Source: Manihot esculenta
Taxonomy: Eukaryota > Streptophyta > Magnoliopsida > Malpighiales > Euphorbiaceae
Reading direction: 5' to 3'
NCBI RefSeq assembly: GCF_001659605.2
Contig: NC_035177.2
Span: 4,588,611-4,652,610, forward strand
DNA length: 64,000 bases
A model generated the notes under the pieces. The model saw only the letters and a program-made list of their open reading frames with translations. It made no database searches and was not told the origin of the DNA. Both the position numbers and the translations under genes were made by a program. Below, one piece after another: positions 50,937-62,239 of the stretch (the stretch's first letter is position 1; each line of letters starts with the position of its first letter).

Positions 50937-52295
50937 TTAAGGGAAGTACCTCTTTAGGTGCTGAATATTCCAGGCGTGAGGTTCAGGGTTTCCCTGCATA
51001 TCCTCGATTCGATATACCCCTGGCTTGACTACTTTTGCTATTCTGAACGGGCCCTCCCAGGTCGGTGCCAAATTGCCTACCGCCGCTCTTTTTCCTGTAG
51101 CTTCTAGGTTTCTCAGGGCCAGGTCCCCTACCTTCAGGTTTCTTTCCTTGACCATTTGATTGTAATAACGGGCAACTCTTTGTTGATAAGCGGCAGTTCG
51201 GATTTGGGCTTCTTCCCTGACTTCCTCTAGGGCATCAAGGTTACTTCTCAGTTTATCACTATTCGCGTTCTCATCATTGAACTGGACCCGATGTGTAGGA
51301 ACTTGTAGCTCGATTGGGACTACGACCTCAGTGCCAAATGCAAGTGCAAAAGGGGTTTCTTTAGTGGACGACCTGGGGGTAGTTCGGAGTGCCCACAGGA
51401 TGCTATTGAGCTCTTTCGCCCAGTTTGCCTTTGCTCTATCCAGCCTCTTCTTTAACCCCTGGAGAATAGCTCTATTGGTGACCTCCGTCTGGCCGTTGGT
51501 CTGAGGATGAGCTACCGAGGAGAATTTGTGTCATATGCCCATATTTGCTATGAACGCCCTGAAGGCACTGCAGTCGAATTGTCTGCCGTTATCTGAGATG
51601 AGCACCCTCGGTACTCCAAACCTGTAGATGATATTCCCCCATACAAAATCTATCATCTTGCGGGCTGTTATTGTGGGGATTGCTTCCGCCTCTGGCCATT
51701 TCGAGAAGTACTCCACAGCCACTACTATAAACTTTTTCTGCCCCGTGGTCTTGGGAAAGGGTCCCAAGATGTCTATTCCCCACTGCGAGGACGGCCACGG
51801 GCTGGAGATGCTGGATTGAGGAGTGGCTAGGACATTGATGGCATTGGCAAATCTCTGGCAGACATCACATCTTCGAACAAACTCTTCTGCTTCCTTCTTA
51901 ACGGTGGGCCAGTAGTACCCTTGCCTGAATATCTTGTTCGTGAGCATTCTTGCTCCTTCGTGAGCTCCGCACATTCCCCTGTGTATCTCTTCCATCACCT
52001 TTACTGCCTCCTCCGGGCTCACACAGCGGAGCCACGGGCTGGATTTCCCCCTTCTGTACAAAGTCCCCCTTACTGCTTGATAGTTAGCGGCGCGAGCTGC
52101 TATCTTTTTTGCTTCACCCTTGTCTTCAGGGAGCTTTCCTTTTTCCAGGTATTCCAAGTACGGGGTCATCCAGGTCTGGTTTTGCTCCACCTGAAATACA
52201 GTAACTGTTTTATTAAAAACAGGTGTGCTGACATACTGTATGTATACCTCATCAGGAAGTTGTTCTAGTTCTTCTTTGGTCAACCGACTGAGCAA
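50937..52295 (-). pseudogene. Integrase domain of the Tat-type element
   Basis: HHCC zinc-binding region (HRGMCGAHEGARML...CDVCQ, about 51865-51990), then the DDE core: WGIDILGP (about 51765-51790), ISDNGRQFD (about 51583-51610), a TGA after MGI, then HPQTNGQTE (about 51485-51515). The C-terminal part ends NIQHLKRYFP. No chromodomain, in agreement with a Tat rather than a chromovirus element. Inserts the DNA copy. Confidence 0.9.
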
Positions 52296-52305
52296 GTCTG
52301 CTTCC

Positions 52306-53148
52306 TCATTCTCCTCTCGGGGGTATTCTTTGGTATTTAACTGTGACTACCCGACCCTTGAGCTCGGCTTCTATGGCTTTTACCTTTGCCAGGTAATTCT
52401 GCATGGTTGGGTCTCTGGCCTGATATGCCCCGGTTATCTGATTGATCACTAGCTGGGAGTCACTATTCACTTTGAGGTCAGTCGCCCCCACCTCCATTGC
52501 TACCAGCATCCCATTTATTAGGGCTTCATACTCTGCCACATTATTGGAGGCCTTGAATTCTAGGCGTAGGGCATAGCAAACCTTAAATTCTCCAGGTCCC
52601 TTCAGCAGTATTCCAGTGCCACTGCCCCCGGCGCCTGATGCCCCATCCACATATAGTTTCCAGTCGAATTCCTGAGAGGACTGCTCCTCTGTCTCCTCTC
52701 CCGATGCTTCAGAAGCTAGCTTACCCGACCCCTTTTGTTCTTCATTGAATGTGCTCTCTGCTATGAAATCAGCCAGGGCCTGAGATTTTATAGCGGTCCG
52801 AGGTTGGTACTCTAAACAGTAAGGGCTAATCTCAATGGACCAAGCCAGCATCCGTCCTGAGGTCTCCGGCCTGTGCAGAATCTTCTTCAGAGGTTGGTCT
52901 GTCATTACCACTCCTTGGTGGCTTTCCAGATAGACCCTGAACTTCCGAACTGCTAGCAATAGAGCGTATGCAATCTTCTCGATGTTCAAATATCTGATCT
53001 CGGCATCTTTAAGCACCTTGCTGATATAGAAGACAGGCTTCTACTCCCCTCCTTCCACCCTAACCAACATGGCACTGACGGCTTGTTATGAGGCTGATAA
53101 ATAAATCAGGAGCTCGTCTCCTTCCATCGGACTGCTGAGCACATGAGG
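52306..53148 (-). pseudogene. RNase H region of the Tat-type element
   Basis: Connection/tether domain (KPVFYISKVLKDAEIRY, RKFRVYLESH, MLAWSIEISPY) followed by an RNase H fold: LYVDGASGAGGSG (about 52625-52660), NVAEYEALI, and NSDSQLVINQ, supplying the catalytic D-E-D residues. Removes the RNA template strand. Three nonsense codons lie at the RT/RNase H boundary. Confidence 0.88.
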
Positions 53149-54350
53149 CTAGCTAAGATAACTTTTGAGCTCTTTGAAAGCTTCTCGGCAGTCCTCGGTC
53201 CATTCGAAGTTCAGCACTTTCCTCAACTTCTTAAAGAATGGCAAGCATCTCTCCACCGACCTCGACATGAACCGATTGAGCGCCACCACTCTCCCGGTAG
53301 GTCTCTGGACATCTCTTACGCAAGTTGGCTCTGGCATGTTCAAGATAGCTTCCACTTTCTCAGGATTGGGCTCAATGCCTTTCCCACTTACTATGTACCC
53401 TAGGAATTTTCCTCCCCTGATGAAGAAGGCACATTTTGTTGGGTTCAGCCTCATTCTGTACTGTTCGAGCACCTCGAATACCTCCCTCAGATCTACCATG
53501 TGCTGTTGGAAGGTTGGGCTTTTGACCACCATATCGTCTACGTACACTTCTACATTTCTGCCGATCTGATTTTTGAAAATCTTATTCATCAGTCTTTGGT
53601 ATGTTGCCCCGGCATTTTTCAGCCCGAAGGGCATGGCCTTATAGCAGTAGGTCCCATCTTCCGTTATGAATGATGTTTTTTCTTCATCCGACATGTCCAT
53701 TGGAATTTGGTGATAACTAGACATAGCATCCAAAGACGACATATAATCAAAACCGGCCGTAGAGTCGACCATTTTATTAATATCAGGGAGAGAGTAACAA
53801 TCTTTGGGGCATGCTTGATTGAGGTCAGTGAAGTCTATACACATCCTATACTTGCCATTGGTTTTTTGACTAATACAGGATTTGCTAGCCACTGTGGGTA
53901 CATAACCTCTCTAATAAATCCAGCCTCTTCTAACTTTCGGACCTCCTCCCTGGTGGCCTGTTTCTTCTCCCTTCCTACCACCCTTTTCTTCTGCTTCACC
54001 GGTCTAGCTTCAGGGAGGACATTCAGCTTGTGCGTCATCACCTCGGGGTCAATTCCGGGCATGTCAGAAGGCTTCCAGGCGAAGCTCGATGCGTGACCTC
54101 GGATCAAGGCCATGACTTCAGTTTTCTGCTCCTCAGTCAGGCCGGCGTTAAGACTGAAGACCTTATTCGTCTCAATTTCTGATAGAGGAAAAGTTTCCAG
54201 CTCTCCGATCGGCTCTGTTCTGGCCTCTTTTTTCTCGTCCCTAACCTCCAGGACTTCTGAGTCAAGCCTTTCTGCTGCCAAGCTCGGCTCTGATACCGTG
54301 GCCAGATACACTGCTCTCGCCTCCTCCTGACTTCCTCTGACTACACCCAC
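53149..54350 (-). pseudogene. Reverse transcriptase domain of the Tat-type element
   Basis: Connector with EARPVKQKKR, then RT blocks: GKYRMCIDFTDLNQACPKD, SYHQIPM, PFGLKNAGATYQRLM and the catalytic YVDDMVVKS (about 53528-53555), then FLGYIVSGKGIE. One base is missing from an A/T run at 53862-53867, shifting the frame between LVKK and NGKYRM. Confidence 0.92.
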
Positions 54351-54353
54351 TCA

Positions 54354-54851
54354 TGCCTCTGTTGGGAACTTCATAGCCAGATATCTGATGCTGGTTACGG
54401 CCTCAAAGTCAAATAGCGCAGGTCTCCCCAGGATTGCGTTGTAGCTCAATGGGAGTTTGACCACTAAGAACACCATATAGTGAGTGCGAGTCCTTGGTGC
54501 CTCTCCTAAAGTGAGAGCCAGCTTTACCTTCCCCTCCACCGGCACCGGGATTCCTCCGATCCCTTTCACTAGGGCTTGGTCCCGGACTAGTTGCTCCTCG
54601 GGAATTTCCATATGTTGGAAGACTCTGTAGGGTAGCAGGTTCACCTTGCTTCCATCATCCACTAAGATCTTCTTCACCCGATAGTTGTGAATGACGGCTT
54701 CAATGACAAGGGTATCATCATGAGGCATCTGAACACCCTGAGCATCCTTCGGAGAGAAAGTGATGGCCAATGGAGAGTGTTCGACGACCTGCATGACCTC
54801 GGCATTGCTGCTTTTCCCCTCTCGACTCCTCTTCTTCCCCCTTCGGCTCAT
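54354..54851 (-). pseudogene. Retropepsin-like protease domain of the Tat-type element
   Basis: 166 residues with ILVDDGSKVNLL (about 54640-54675), the aspartic protease active site in the Asp-Gly-Ser form, and a downstream ILGRPAL motif typical of the second half of retropepsins. Cleaves the polyprotein. An in-frame TGA follows FPTEA. Confidence 0.85.
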
Positions 54852-54857
54852 TCGACC

Positions 54858-56546
54858 TCATGTGCCTTCAACAATCATGTTGATGGTCCCAATGGACCCA
54901 TCATTCACCTGTCCGGCTCTCGCTCTCCTCGGTGCTTGGGCTGCCGGGTTAGGCTGAGGCCTCTGTCCCTCCGGCTTCTTCACGAAGTTTCTGAGGTGTC
55001 CCCTTTTTATCAGCCTCTCGATTTCAACAATCAACTGGTAGCAGTTGTTGGTGTCATAGCCATGTGTACGATGATACTGACAGTATTTATCAGGATCTCG
55101 CTGCTTTGCTTCAGCTTTCATAGGTCTGGGCCATTGAAGGAACTCCTTGTCCTGTACTGCCATGAGCACCTCGGCTCTGGAGGCATTGAGCGGGGTCAGA
55201 TTCTCTGGAATCCACGGAGGAAGCGATTTTTGTTCAGGAACCCTAGGAAGGGGAGGTCTTTGGTCCCTTCGCTCCCAGGGCTGTCTGTAGGTTTCAGATC
55301 TTCTGCCTTGCTTATTCTCCTGCCTTTCCGGCCTTCTCTCCTCTAGGGCTTTTCCCTTATCTAGCGCTCCTCTAGCGAACCTGCTCGTCACCAAGGCATC
55401 ATCCTGCTTGATGTATTTTTCTGCCCTCTTCATTAGCTCTGCTAGTGAGGTGGGAGGCTTCCTACTCAACGAACCGAAGAACTCGGGCAAGGTCGTCCCT
55501 TTCTGCATTGCCTCCACCACTCTGCCTTCATCTAGCTCGGGGATCTGCAAAGCCTCCGTATTGAAACAGGCAACGTACTCCCTAACCGATTCATCCCTTC
55601 TCTGCCTGACTATCTCCAGATAACTTGTCTTTCTATCTGCAGGCACCCCGGCAATGAACCGGCTGATGAAGCAAGTGGCCAGATCTCCAAAGCTTCTGAT
55701 GCTTCCTGTCTCAAGGCTGTTAAACCATGCCCGTGCTGGCCCCGAGAGCGTCGTCGGGAATACCTTGCACATCAAGGCATCTGACAAAGTTTGCAGCTCC
55801 ATGAAAGTCTTGTAGTTCAAGACGTGCTCCCAGGGGTTTCCAGCTCCGTCATACGCCACCATAGGTGGCATCATAAATTTCTTTGGGACGGTCTCCTGCT
55901 GCACCCACTTTGAGAAGGGTGAAGAGGCAGGCAGAAGAGTTTGGCTAGGGTCCTTCGCCCCTAACTCGGCCAAAAGCTGCTCTTTCATCTTCTGCAGCTT
56001 TTGATCTACACTCTCTTCTTCCTGTCTGGGCCTTTTCTCCAAGCGACATTCCTCCTCCCATGCCTCGCTTCCTGTTCTTCTGGTTGTTCCGGCAGAGTAA
56101 CTATCGGCCTCGTCGTTCTCTATCAGCTCTCTCACCCTCCTTTCGTGAACTCAGGCCTCCAGATCTTCCTCTCCCCCGCTTCTTCGCCCCCTTTCTCCGG
56201 TTTCTCTACTGACGGTTTGAGGATGATTGAAGGTAGGTTGAGGTTCATTGGTCCGGGGTTCTTCTACTACTGGCAACATATTCGCAGGGGTACTAAGGCC
56301 CCTCTGCTGCAACATCTACCCCAGCCAGTGGGCGGTGTTTTGTAACTGGAGGGCCATGGCCTGGAGGTCTTGGTTGGATAAGACAGCTCCAGACATGTTT
56401 CCTGCCGGGCTCGGCGAGGGGTTGAAGGGGATGGGTGGTTGGTTGTTTGGAGTTGTAGGACTGGAGAAAGAGAACTGCTGCCCTTCTTAGACAGAGTTCA
56501 AGTCGTTGGGAGTGTTAATGGTGTTGTTTTCATTATAGTTAGCCAT
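54858..56546 (-). pseudogene. gag domain of the Tat-type element
   Basis: Pro/Gln-rich N-terminus, then a gag core (PARAWFNSLETGSIRSFGDL, IVRQRRDESVREYVACFN) and a Lys/Arg-rich C-terminus with CQYHRTHGYDTNNCY (about 55060-55105), a CxxH...C zinc-like motif instead of a standard knuckle. Ends at an in-frame TGA (54858-54860) directly before protease. Forms the virus-like particle. Confidence 0.85.
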
Positions 56547-56604
56547 CGTGGATCTCAGTGGGTATTGTAAGAGTGGAACTCCGGCGATGAAAAGATCTCC
56601 TTCG

Positions 56605-56624
56605 TTCCCACAGACGGCGCCAAA
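56605..56624 (-). other. Primer-binding site of the Tat-type element
   Basis: The minus strand reads TTTGGCGCCGTCTGTGGGAA next to the 5' LTR edge at 56625. The TGGCGCCGTC part complements the 3' end of plant tRNA-Asp, the usual primer for Tat elements (family knowledge). Confidence 0.75.
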
Positions 56625-57115
56625 TGATAATCTGAGATCCAGAAAATAGGGTTTTATAAGGGTTCTGTAAACTTAGCAAAAAGCTTAGGTCTAGAGGAGG
56701 GCAATCCTCCTTTTATCTGTTTTCTTTTGTCCGCTAGTGACGTATAACAAACTGTCTATCATAGGGCCACCTGTCCCTGCCATGTTGATTCGGACGTACG
56801 AGAATATCGTATTCTTGCTACATGCGTAACGGCCTCTGATTATCCACGGGCACGCATGCTGATGGACCCACCAGACGGATGGGTCGGTCTCCTTTTAGGT
56901 TCCGAGCCGGGCCGGAAGATAAGATTAAGACTGAGCCCAAAGAGGATCAGCTTGATGAGCCATACGGGCTGGGCGGGCCTGATTGAGAAACAATATAAGG
57001 AGCCCGGTCTCAAGGCTGAGCGGGCCGGGCCTGCCTCTTGGGTGAGACTTAGAAGCCTTCAGCTGTATTCATGGGCCTGGCCTTAGACCGGGATGAAGAA
57101 ATTCAGCGGTCATCA
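56625..57115 (-). repeat. 5' LTR of the Tat-type element
   Basis: 491 bp, partner of 45654-46144; contains the sense promoter by position. Followed on the outside by the CTATT target duplication. Confidence 0.92.
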
Positions 57116-57120
57116 CTATT

Positions 57121-58197
57121 GATACTAATAATAAAATTATATAGATTTAATTAAAACTATATTTAAAAAGAATTATGTAATTTAAAAAGAAATTTCCTAT
57201 TTTTTACCTAGACAGTTTATATATAGATTTATATATTAATTATATACATTTTAATTAATTTTTCGTGTAATATAAATATTTAAATAAATAATTATTAAAT
57301 TTAGTATTATATGGTTAATTTTATATTAAATATATTTTATATAATTAATTAAAAGTTTATAATTAGTATTTGAATAATAAATATTATTTGATATTATAAA
57401 TAAATAAATAAATATTTAAATATTAAAATCTAAATAATAAAAAATAAAAAATTTAAATATTAAAATCTAAATAATAAAAAATAAATTTAATCATTTATTG
57501 TCTAGGGCAACAAACCCACTTTCGTAAAATCACTACACATTATTTTACATATGAGGTATTGAAGGTTACTGAAACAATATTTCTATCCCACATTGAAAAT
57601 TTACAGAAATGGAGGGATAAAACTCTTCTATAAATAAAAATTTCACTTTCTATTGTATTTTAAATTAAGAATTTGGGTATATTAGATTTTAATTAAATTA
57701 TATTTAATTTTATTAAACTCTTTTTTGACCTTTTAGTTTAAAATTTTAATATTTAAAAATTTAAATTAATTAAGTTTTGTTAACGAGTTTTTTAATCGAA
57801 CTTTCGAGTTCAAGCTTGAACTAGGCTTGTTATTAGTTTAAACGAGCTTTTTAATCGAGCTTTCGAGCTCGATCTTCAATTAGGCTCGTTATTAGTTTAA
57901 ACGAGTCTTTTACGAGTCGAGCTCAAATCGAGGTCGATTATAGTATTTAATTTTTTAGTCTGAGTTCGAGCTCAACATTAGAACTCGAGCTTATAAAATT
58001 TTTTAATAAACAAGTCTGAACTTTACAAAATTCAGCTTGACTTGATTCGATTATACCCTTAGTTAACAAGCTACCTTTAATACTATAAGAGAAAATTTTT
58101 GGAGGTAAAGTAAAAAAATTTTAATGCAATATTTATATAAGAGAGGATGGATGGTAGGGGTAGCTTCTCCTTTAATCAGTAGTCTCAAATTGAATCT
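57121..58197. other. AT-rich spacer with a GAGCTCGA-type repeat
   Basis: No gene. A roughly 35-bp AT-rich duplication lies near 57415-57485. A repeat with GAGCTTTCGAGCTCGA and AGGCTCGTTATTAGTTTAAA units (57775-58060) is related to 44860-45130. It has internal duplication (two AAACGAG...AGGCTCGTTATTAG segments). Confidence 0.6.
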
Positions 58198-58389
58198 TGT
58201 ATATTTGCTATCAAAAGATGCTGATATCAAGTATTTATATATACAGTATGCACAAATACATAATCAACTAGGACAATTAGAGTTCTATGTACATCATGAT
58301 ATTAGTGTTTAGCTTATATACAATGTAAGAAAATAGTCATGTTTGGTGTTGGTCTTCAGTAGATAAACCTTATTACACCCTTACAATTA

Positions 58390-59096
58390 TATTTTGGTAA
58401 GGGTTGAATGGTTAACTTGGACTTCAAAAGCGCATTTTATTGTTTTGTCAAGGCTTTTGTAAAAATCCACAATTTGGTATTTAGTAGAAATGTAGCGCAC
58501 TTCTATTTCTTTCTTGCTTGTTTTGTCTGGAATAAAATGGAAGTCCACCTTTATATGTTTCATTCAAACATGGAAGATGGGATTTATTGATAGGTATGTT
58601 GTACTGATATTATTGCACCATAACTTACGAACCCTTGTGACAAGAAGAGAGATGTTAGGTATGAGTTATTGTTGTCAAGTGATTTATGTGGTGGCAAGGC
58701 CAACAAGCAATACTCCACTTTGGTTGATGAACATGTAATGGTGGGTTGATTGTGAGACATCCAAGAGATGAGATTATTGCCCATGTAGATGTTAAAGTCT
58801 ATCTTCAATATTACAGCCCAACATGCAACTATGTAAATGTTGAAGTCATAATTGGATGACTTTGTGATTAGTAGCCCATGACTTTTAGTTAATTGAAAAT
58901 AGCAAAAGAGCCTTTTAACAACCATTTAATGGTTCTCAATGGGGGTTGTAAACAAATTGTGACTCTTGATGTATAATAAAGAAGATGTAGGAACGTGTCA
59001 AGGACACTTATTGCAAATTACCAACTATTATGCAATAGAGTGGGATTAGAAGTTTTTGTATTATCTCCAATATGCAATTTCTGACCTGCTATGGCT
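58390..59096 (-). pseudogene. copia RNase H/C-terminal pol remnant
   Basis: Minus-strand frames give LTKSHGLLITKSSNYDFNIY, MGNNLISWMSHNQPTITCSS followed by TKVEY (about 58710-58780), and toward the 3' LTR KVDFHFIPDK, RYISTKYQIVDIFTKAL. These are the conserved end of copia pol. Multiple stops. Separated from the rest of RT by LTR E. Confidence 0.75.
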
Positions 59097-61149
59097 TGTA
59101 ATATCTGACTAAACTCCAGTGTCGAAAATTCAAATTTTGATGAATCTCGATTGCAATCTGGAATCTCGAAATTGAAAATTTTAGAGGGTAAAATGGATTT
59201 TTTATAAAAGAGTTTCAAGGGTAAAATGGGGTTTTTAAAAAAGAACTTTAAGGGCAAAATAGAGTTTTTACAAAAGAATTTTAAGTATTTGTGAAAATAT
59301 ATTTTGAGTATTTTTTTTCAAAAAAAGAGAGATTTCAAAATTTTTAAGTTTGGCTGCCGAATCTCCAAGTTTGATCGCATGAAGGTTCTTGTGACAACAC
59401 ACTTATAAATAGTTCTAAACCCAAGATGGAGAGGAGTTTCTCTCTACTTCAGGCAAAGGTAAGCTCTAGCAAAATTTTTCTTTCTCTCCTTCAAATTTAT
59501 GTTGAATATACTGACTTTTTGAAAAAATCAAACATTGTTTTGAGGATTTGGCTTGAAATCTCAAAGTTTTGCAAAGATTGACCCTTTTCACAAATTCTCC
59601 TCTTACTCCTCATTTCAAATATTCTTTTAATGTTTTTCTTCATGGGTTAAGTTTGTATTTTTGAAATCTTGTTGCTTTGAGTTACAATCTATTTCTTTCG
59701 TATTGTTTTAGGTAGTTAGATTGGATTGTATGCAAGGCTATGGTTTTCTTCTTTTATGTTTAATCTTCAAATGCTAAATGTGTTGGGTTGATTGCATGTT
59801 GTTGTTTTTATGGCTTTCTAGCTGTTTAAGGGCACCTAAATTGATATAAAATGGTTATTGGCCATTGCATGTAATTTTTTAGTGTGGTTTGGAGGCTATG
59901 GAGAAGTGGAAGAATCGGGTTCTTCTTAAAGAAAGACCCAAGTTCGATCACTGAACCCGCTTGTGCAGCCTAACTTACCTCTTAAAATGGAAACTTTCAG
60001 GTTTGTAAGGGGACTTTAGACCGTCAAACCTGTAACTGAAAGTCCCCTGTTTAGTCATTCCCAATTCGTTTTCTACGTGTTTTCTAGTATATTTTTAGAG
60101 GTTCCTTGGGGTAGCTTTAAGATTTGTAAAGATTATGCTTAGTCCCTCATTCAAGTCCATTTGTGTAGAATTGGACTTAGGAGACCATAGAGGCCAGCAG
60201 TGAGATAACTGCTATAGAATGGGGCTTGTGTCTTCAAAAGATGAGTAGAACTAAATTAAACTCTTATTTAATCAAATCGAATGTTTTAAGCATGCTCAGT
60301 ATATTTGAATAGATTTTTCTGTATTGGATTCACGAATATAATGCATTGTATATTTAATTATTATTGTAAAAAGATATTAGATGACCCACTAGCCCTCGTA
60401 TTATGATACGATATATTTATATATGACAGATATAGAAGTTTAGGTCAAGAATTATTCTATACTTCTGACATTATGTAAGAGAAAGATCAGGGTACACATT
60501 CTATGCCTCCGGCACTATGGATATATTATGTTTAAGAGAAAGTTATAAGGAGCACCAGTTCTGAGTTAGGCACTATTGGATTTTATAGAGTGTTACTGGT
60601 GACAATTCTCTCTTATTGTGATTTGTTTGTGTTATGATACATACATACAAGCATATATTTTTATTAGACTATTTTATGTCATGTTTCTACTCACTAGGCT
60701 ATAATAGCTTATCTCTTATCAAAGTTAGCATGAGAGTTTAGCAGATTTTTTGGGTATAGTTCTATGTAATAGTTTAGTTGTGGATATATAATATTGTTCT
60801 GCTTTAGTATTGTGCTTTGTCTAAAAATTCTTTTATGGTCCTCTTGTCGATGACCTTAGTATGTAAAAGGTTTAAATTTCATGGCTTGTTTGAATTAAAC
60901 TGTGGTATGTAATGATGACTATACTAATATATTTTATGAGGGCTCTAATATAGGTTTATATTTACAATTATGATGTTATATACATATCGAGTTTTGGTTC
61001 ACGATATGATGATATTTTATATATATTTTTAAGATTATGTTGGGATTATATCAAATTAACAGGATATACAGTAGATTTGCTATGGGCTTTGATTCTTAAG
61101 TCGATTTTAACCCTAACACTGATAGCGCTCCGATTTTTTGATTGTTACA
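59097..61149 (+). repeat. Old chromovirus solo LTR E, inverted relative to A, C and D
   Basis: Begins TGTAATATCTGACT and ends GATTGTTACA (2053 bp), matching the reverse complement of the A/C/D family with many changes; for example CTAGCGCCGGTAGCGGTCCG in B is CTAACACTGATAGCGCTCCG here. Flanking pentamers TGGCT (59092-59096) and CAGCT (61150-61154) could be a decayed target duplication. It lies within copia pol. Most CG sites of the GCC-box-like clusters have been lost. Confidence 0.78.
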
Positions 61150-61900
61150 CAGCTACAGAGAAAGACTATTGCATGTGAACATATGCCTTAAGAAGTAGGT
61201 TGGTGATATACTCTGTTTGCAATAGAAAAAGTCCACTGCTTCAATGCCCAAAAAAGTAGTCAAGAGTCCTTAAGTTTTTGGCATGAACTCACCACGTAAG
61301 GACTCAATTAGCTCTTTTAAAAATGATGAATTATTGCCTATGAGAATGAGATCATCGACATACACTAAGCAAAATACATGAACAGTGGTGCTCTTATATT
61401 GAAACAAGGATGTATTAGCAGAGAAGCACTTAAAGCCTCGTGATTCAGAGGCAAACAAGGATGTATTAGCGGAGGAGAACTTGAAGCCTTATGATTCAAA
61501 GGCACTTGCAAGATATTTATATCATTGCCTAGAAGCATGGTGAAGTCCATATAAGGATCATTGAAGCATATAAGGATCATTGAAGCTTACACAAATAAGT
61601 AGGCTATCTTTATCGACAAATCCCGATGGCTAGCCTTTGTAGACATCTGTCTCTAGATCACCATGAAGAAAAGCATGCTTACATCCAATTATTTATGGGC
61701 CAATTTTGAGTGGCTGCATAAGAGAGTATCAACCTTATTATTAATCGTTTAACAAGTAGGAAGAATGTCTCAAGAAAATGAATCCCTAGTCATTAAAGAC
61801 ACCGTTTAGCAACCAACTGTGCTTTGAGCTTGTCCGTACTACCATTGGTCTTCCTTTTAACCCAAAAAATCTACTTTGCATAAGCTAGATTCGCTTAGTC
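61150..61900 (-). pseudogene. copia reverse transcriptase remnant
   Basis: The minus strand at 61270-61458 reads SLFQYKSTTVHVFCLVYVDD then LILIGNNSSFLKELI, the RT catalytic block. A ~55-bp segment (ACAAGGATGTATTAGC...) is duplicated at about 61404-61456 and 61457-61512. Upstream blocks between 61560 and 61900 are recognisable but full of stops. Confidence 0.72.
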
Positions 61901-62123
61901 AGCTATGGTGGAAGGTGAAGCAGCTGCAGTTTCAGATATATGACTAGCAATATTACAGTCATTTAGTAAAAGGAGAGTTTGTGCTTTCCAATAAATATAG
62001 TTGGAGGACGTTAGCTTGATAGATAAAAAATTGAGAGATATTAGACATAGGTTGTGAGAAGGTTGATAAATTAGAGGTAGCACAACAACATTCTCATTGA
62101 TAAACATGAGAGAAAGAAAAATG
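61895..62123 (-). pseudogene. copia gag N-terminal remnant
   Basis: Contains SLNFLSIKLTSSNYIYWKAQ then TLLLLNDCNIASHI, the usual copia gag start (KLTSSNYxxWKxQ). It passes directly into RT-like sequence, showing a large internal deletion. Confidence 0.7.
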
Positions 62124-62135
62124 GCTCTGATATCA
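62124..62135 (-). other. Primer-binding site (tRNA-Met) of the second copia element
   Basis: Minus strand TGATATCAGAGC, adjoining the LTR edge at 62136. Confidence 0.7.
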
Positions 62136-62239
62136 TGTAAGATTTGCACCAAAAAATATTATTAGCCTTTGTATTCATAGGTATTTATATGTACAGTATA
62201 TGTAGATATATAATCAACTAGGATAGTTAGAGTTCTATG

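Larger units (their letters stand above)
50937..56546 (-). pseudogene. gag-pol polyprotein of the Tat-type element
   Basis: From the ATG at 56546 to the stop at 50937-50939, about 1,870 codons encode gag, protease, reverse transcriptase, RNase H and integrase. Apart from two single-base frameshifts in homopolymers (T6 at 53862-53867, G5 at 52319-52323), one continuous frame can be followed. It is interrupted by nine nonsense codons (gag SV*EG, LG*ML, EA*VH; GT*GR; protease-RT EA*VG; RNase H LS*PH, AS*QA, GE*KP; integrase GI*HK). Each fits a CAA, CAG or CGA codon changed by C-to-T. The element therefore once made a single long polyprotein. Confidence 0.9.
45654..57115 (-). mobile_element. Full-length Tat-type Ty3/gypsy element with antisense gene
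   Basis: 11,462 bp bounded by 491-bp LTRs and flanked by CTATT at 45649-45653 and 57116-57120, a perfect target duplication. Sense is the minus strand: 5' LTR (56625-57115), primer site, gag-pol frame (56546-50937), spacer with 37-bp minisatellite, an antisense gene on plus (46386-49367), polypurine tract, 3' LTR. An extra antisense gene between pol and the 3' LTR is known in Tat-lineage elements such as Grande, Retand and RIRE2. The LTRs differ at about 16 of 491 positions by hand count, without indels. All genes carry stops, so it is not autonomous now. Confidence 0.93.

Noticed and set aside
50149..51028. Long plus-strand reading frames of 181 and 242 codons rich in PGDLGDLTGRF-type repeats
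   Set aside because: They are translations of the 37-bp minisatellite and the reverse strand of the pol end; no independent gene signal.
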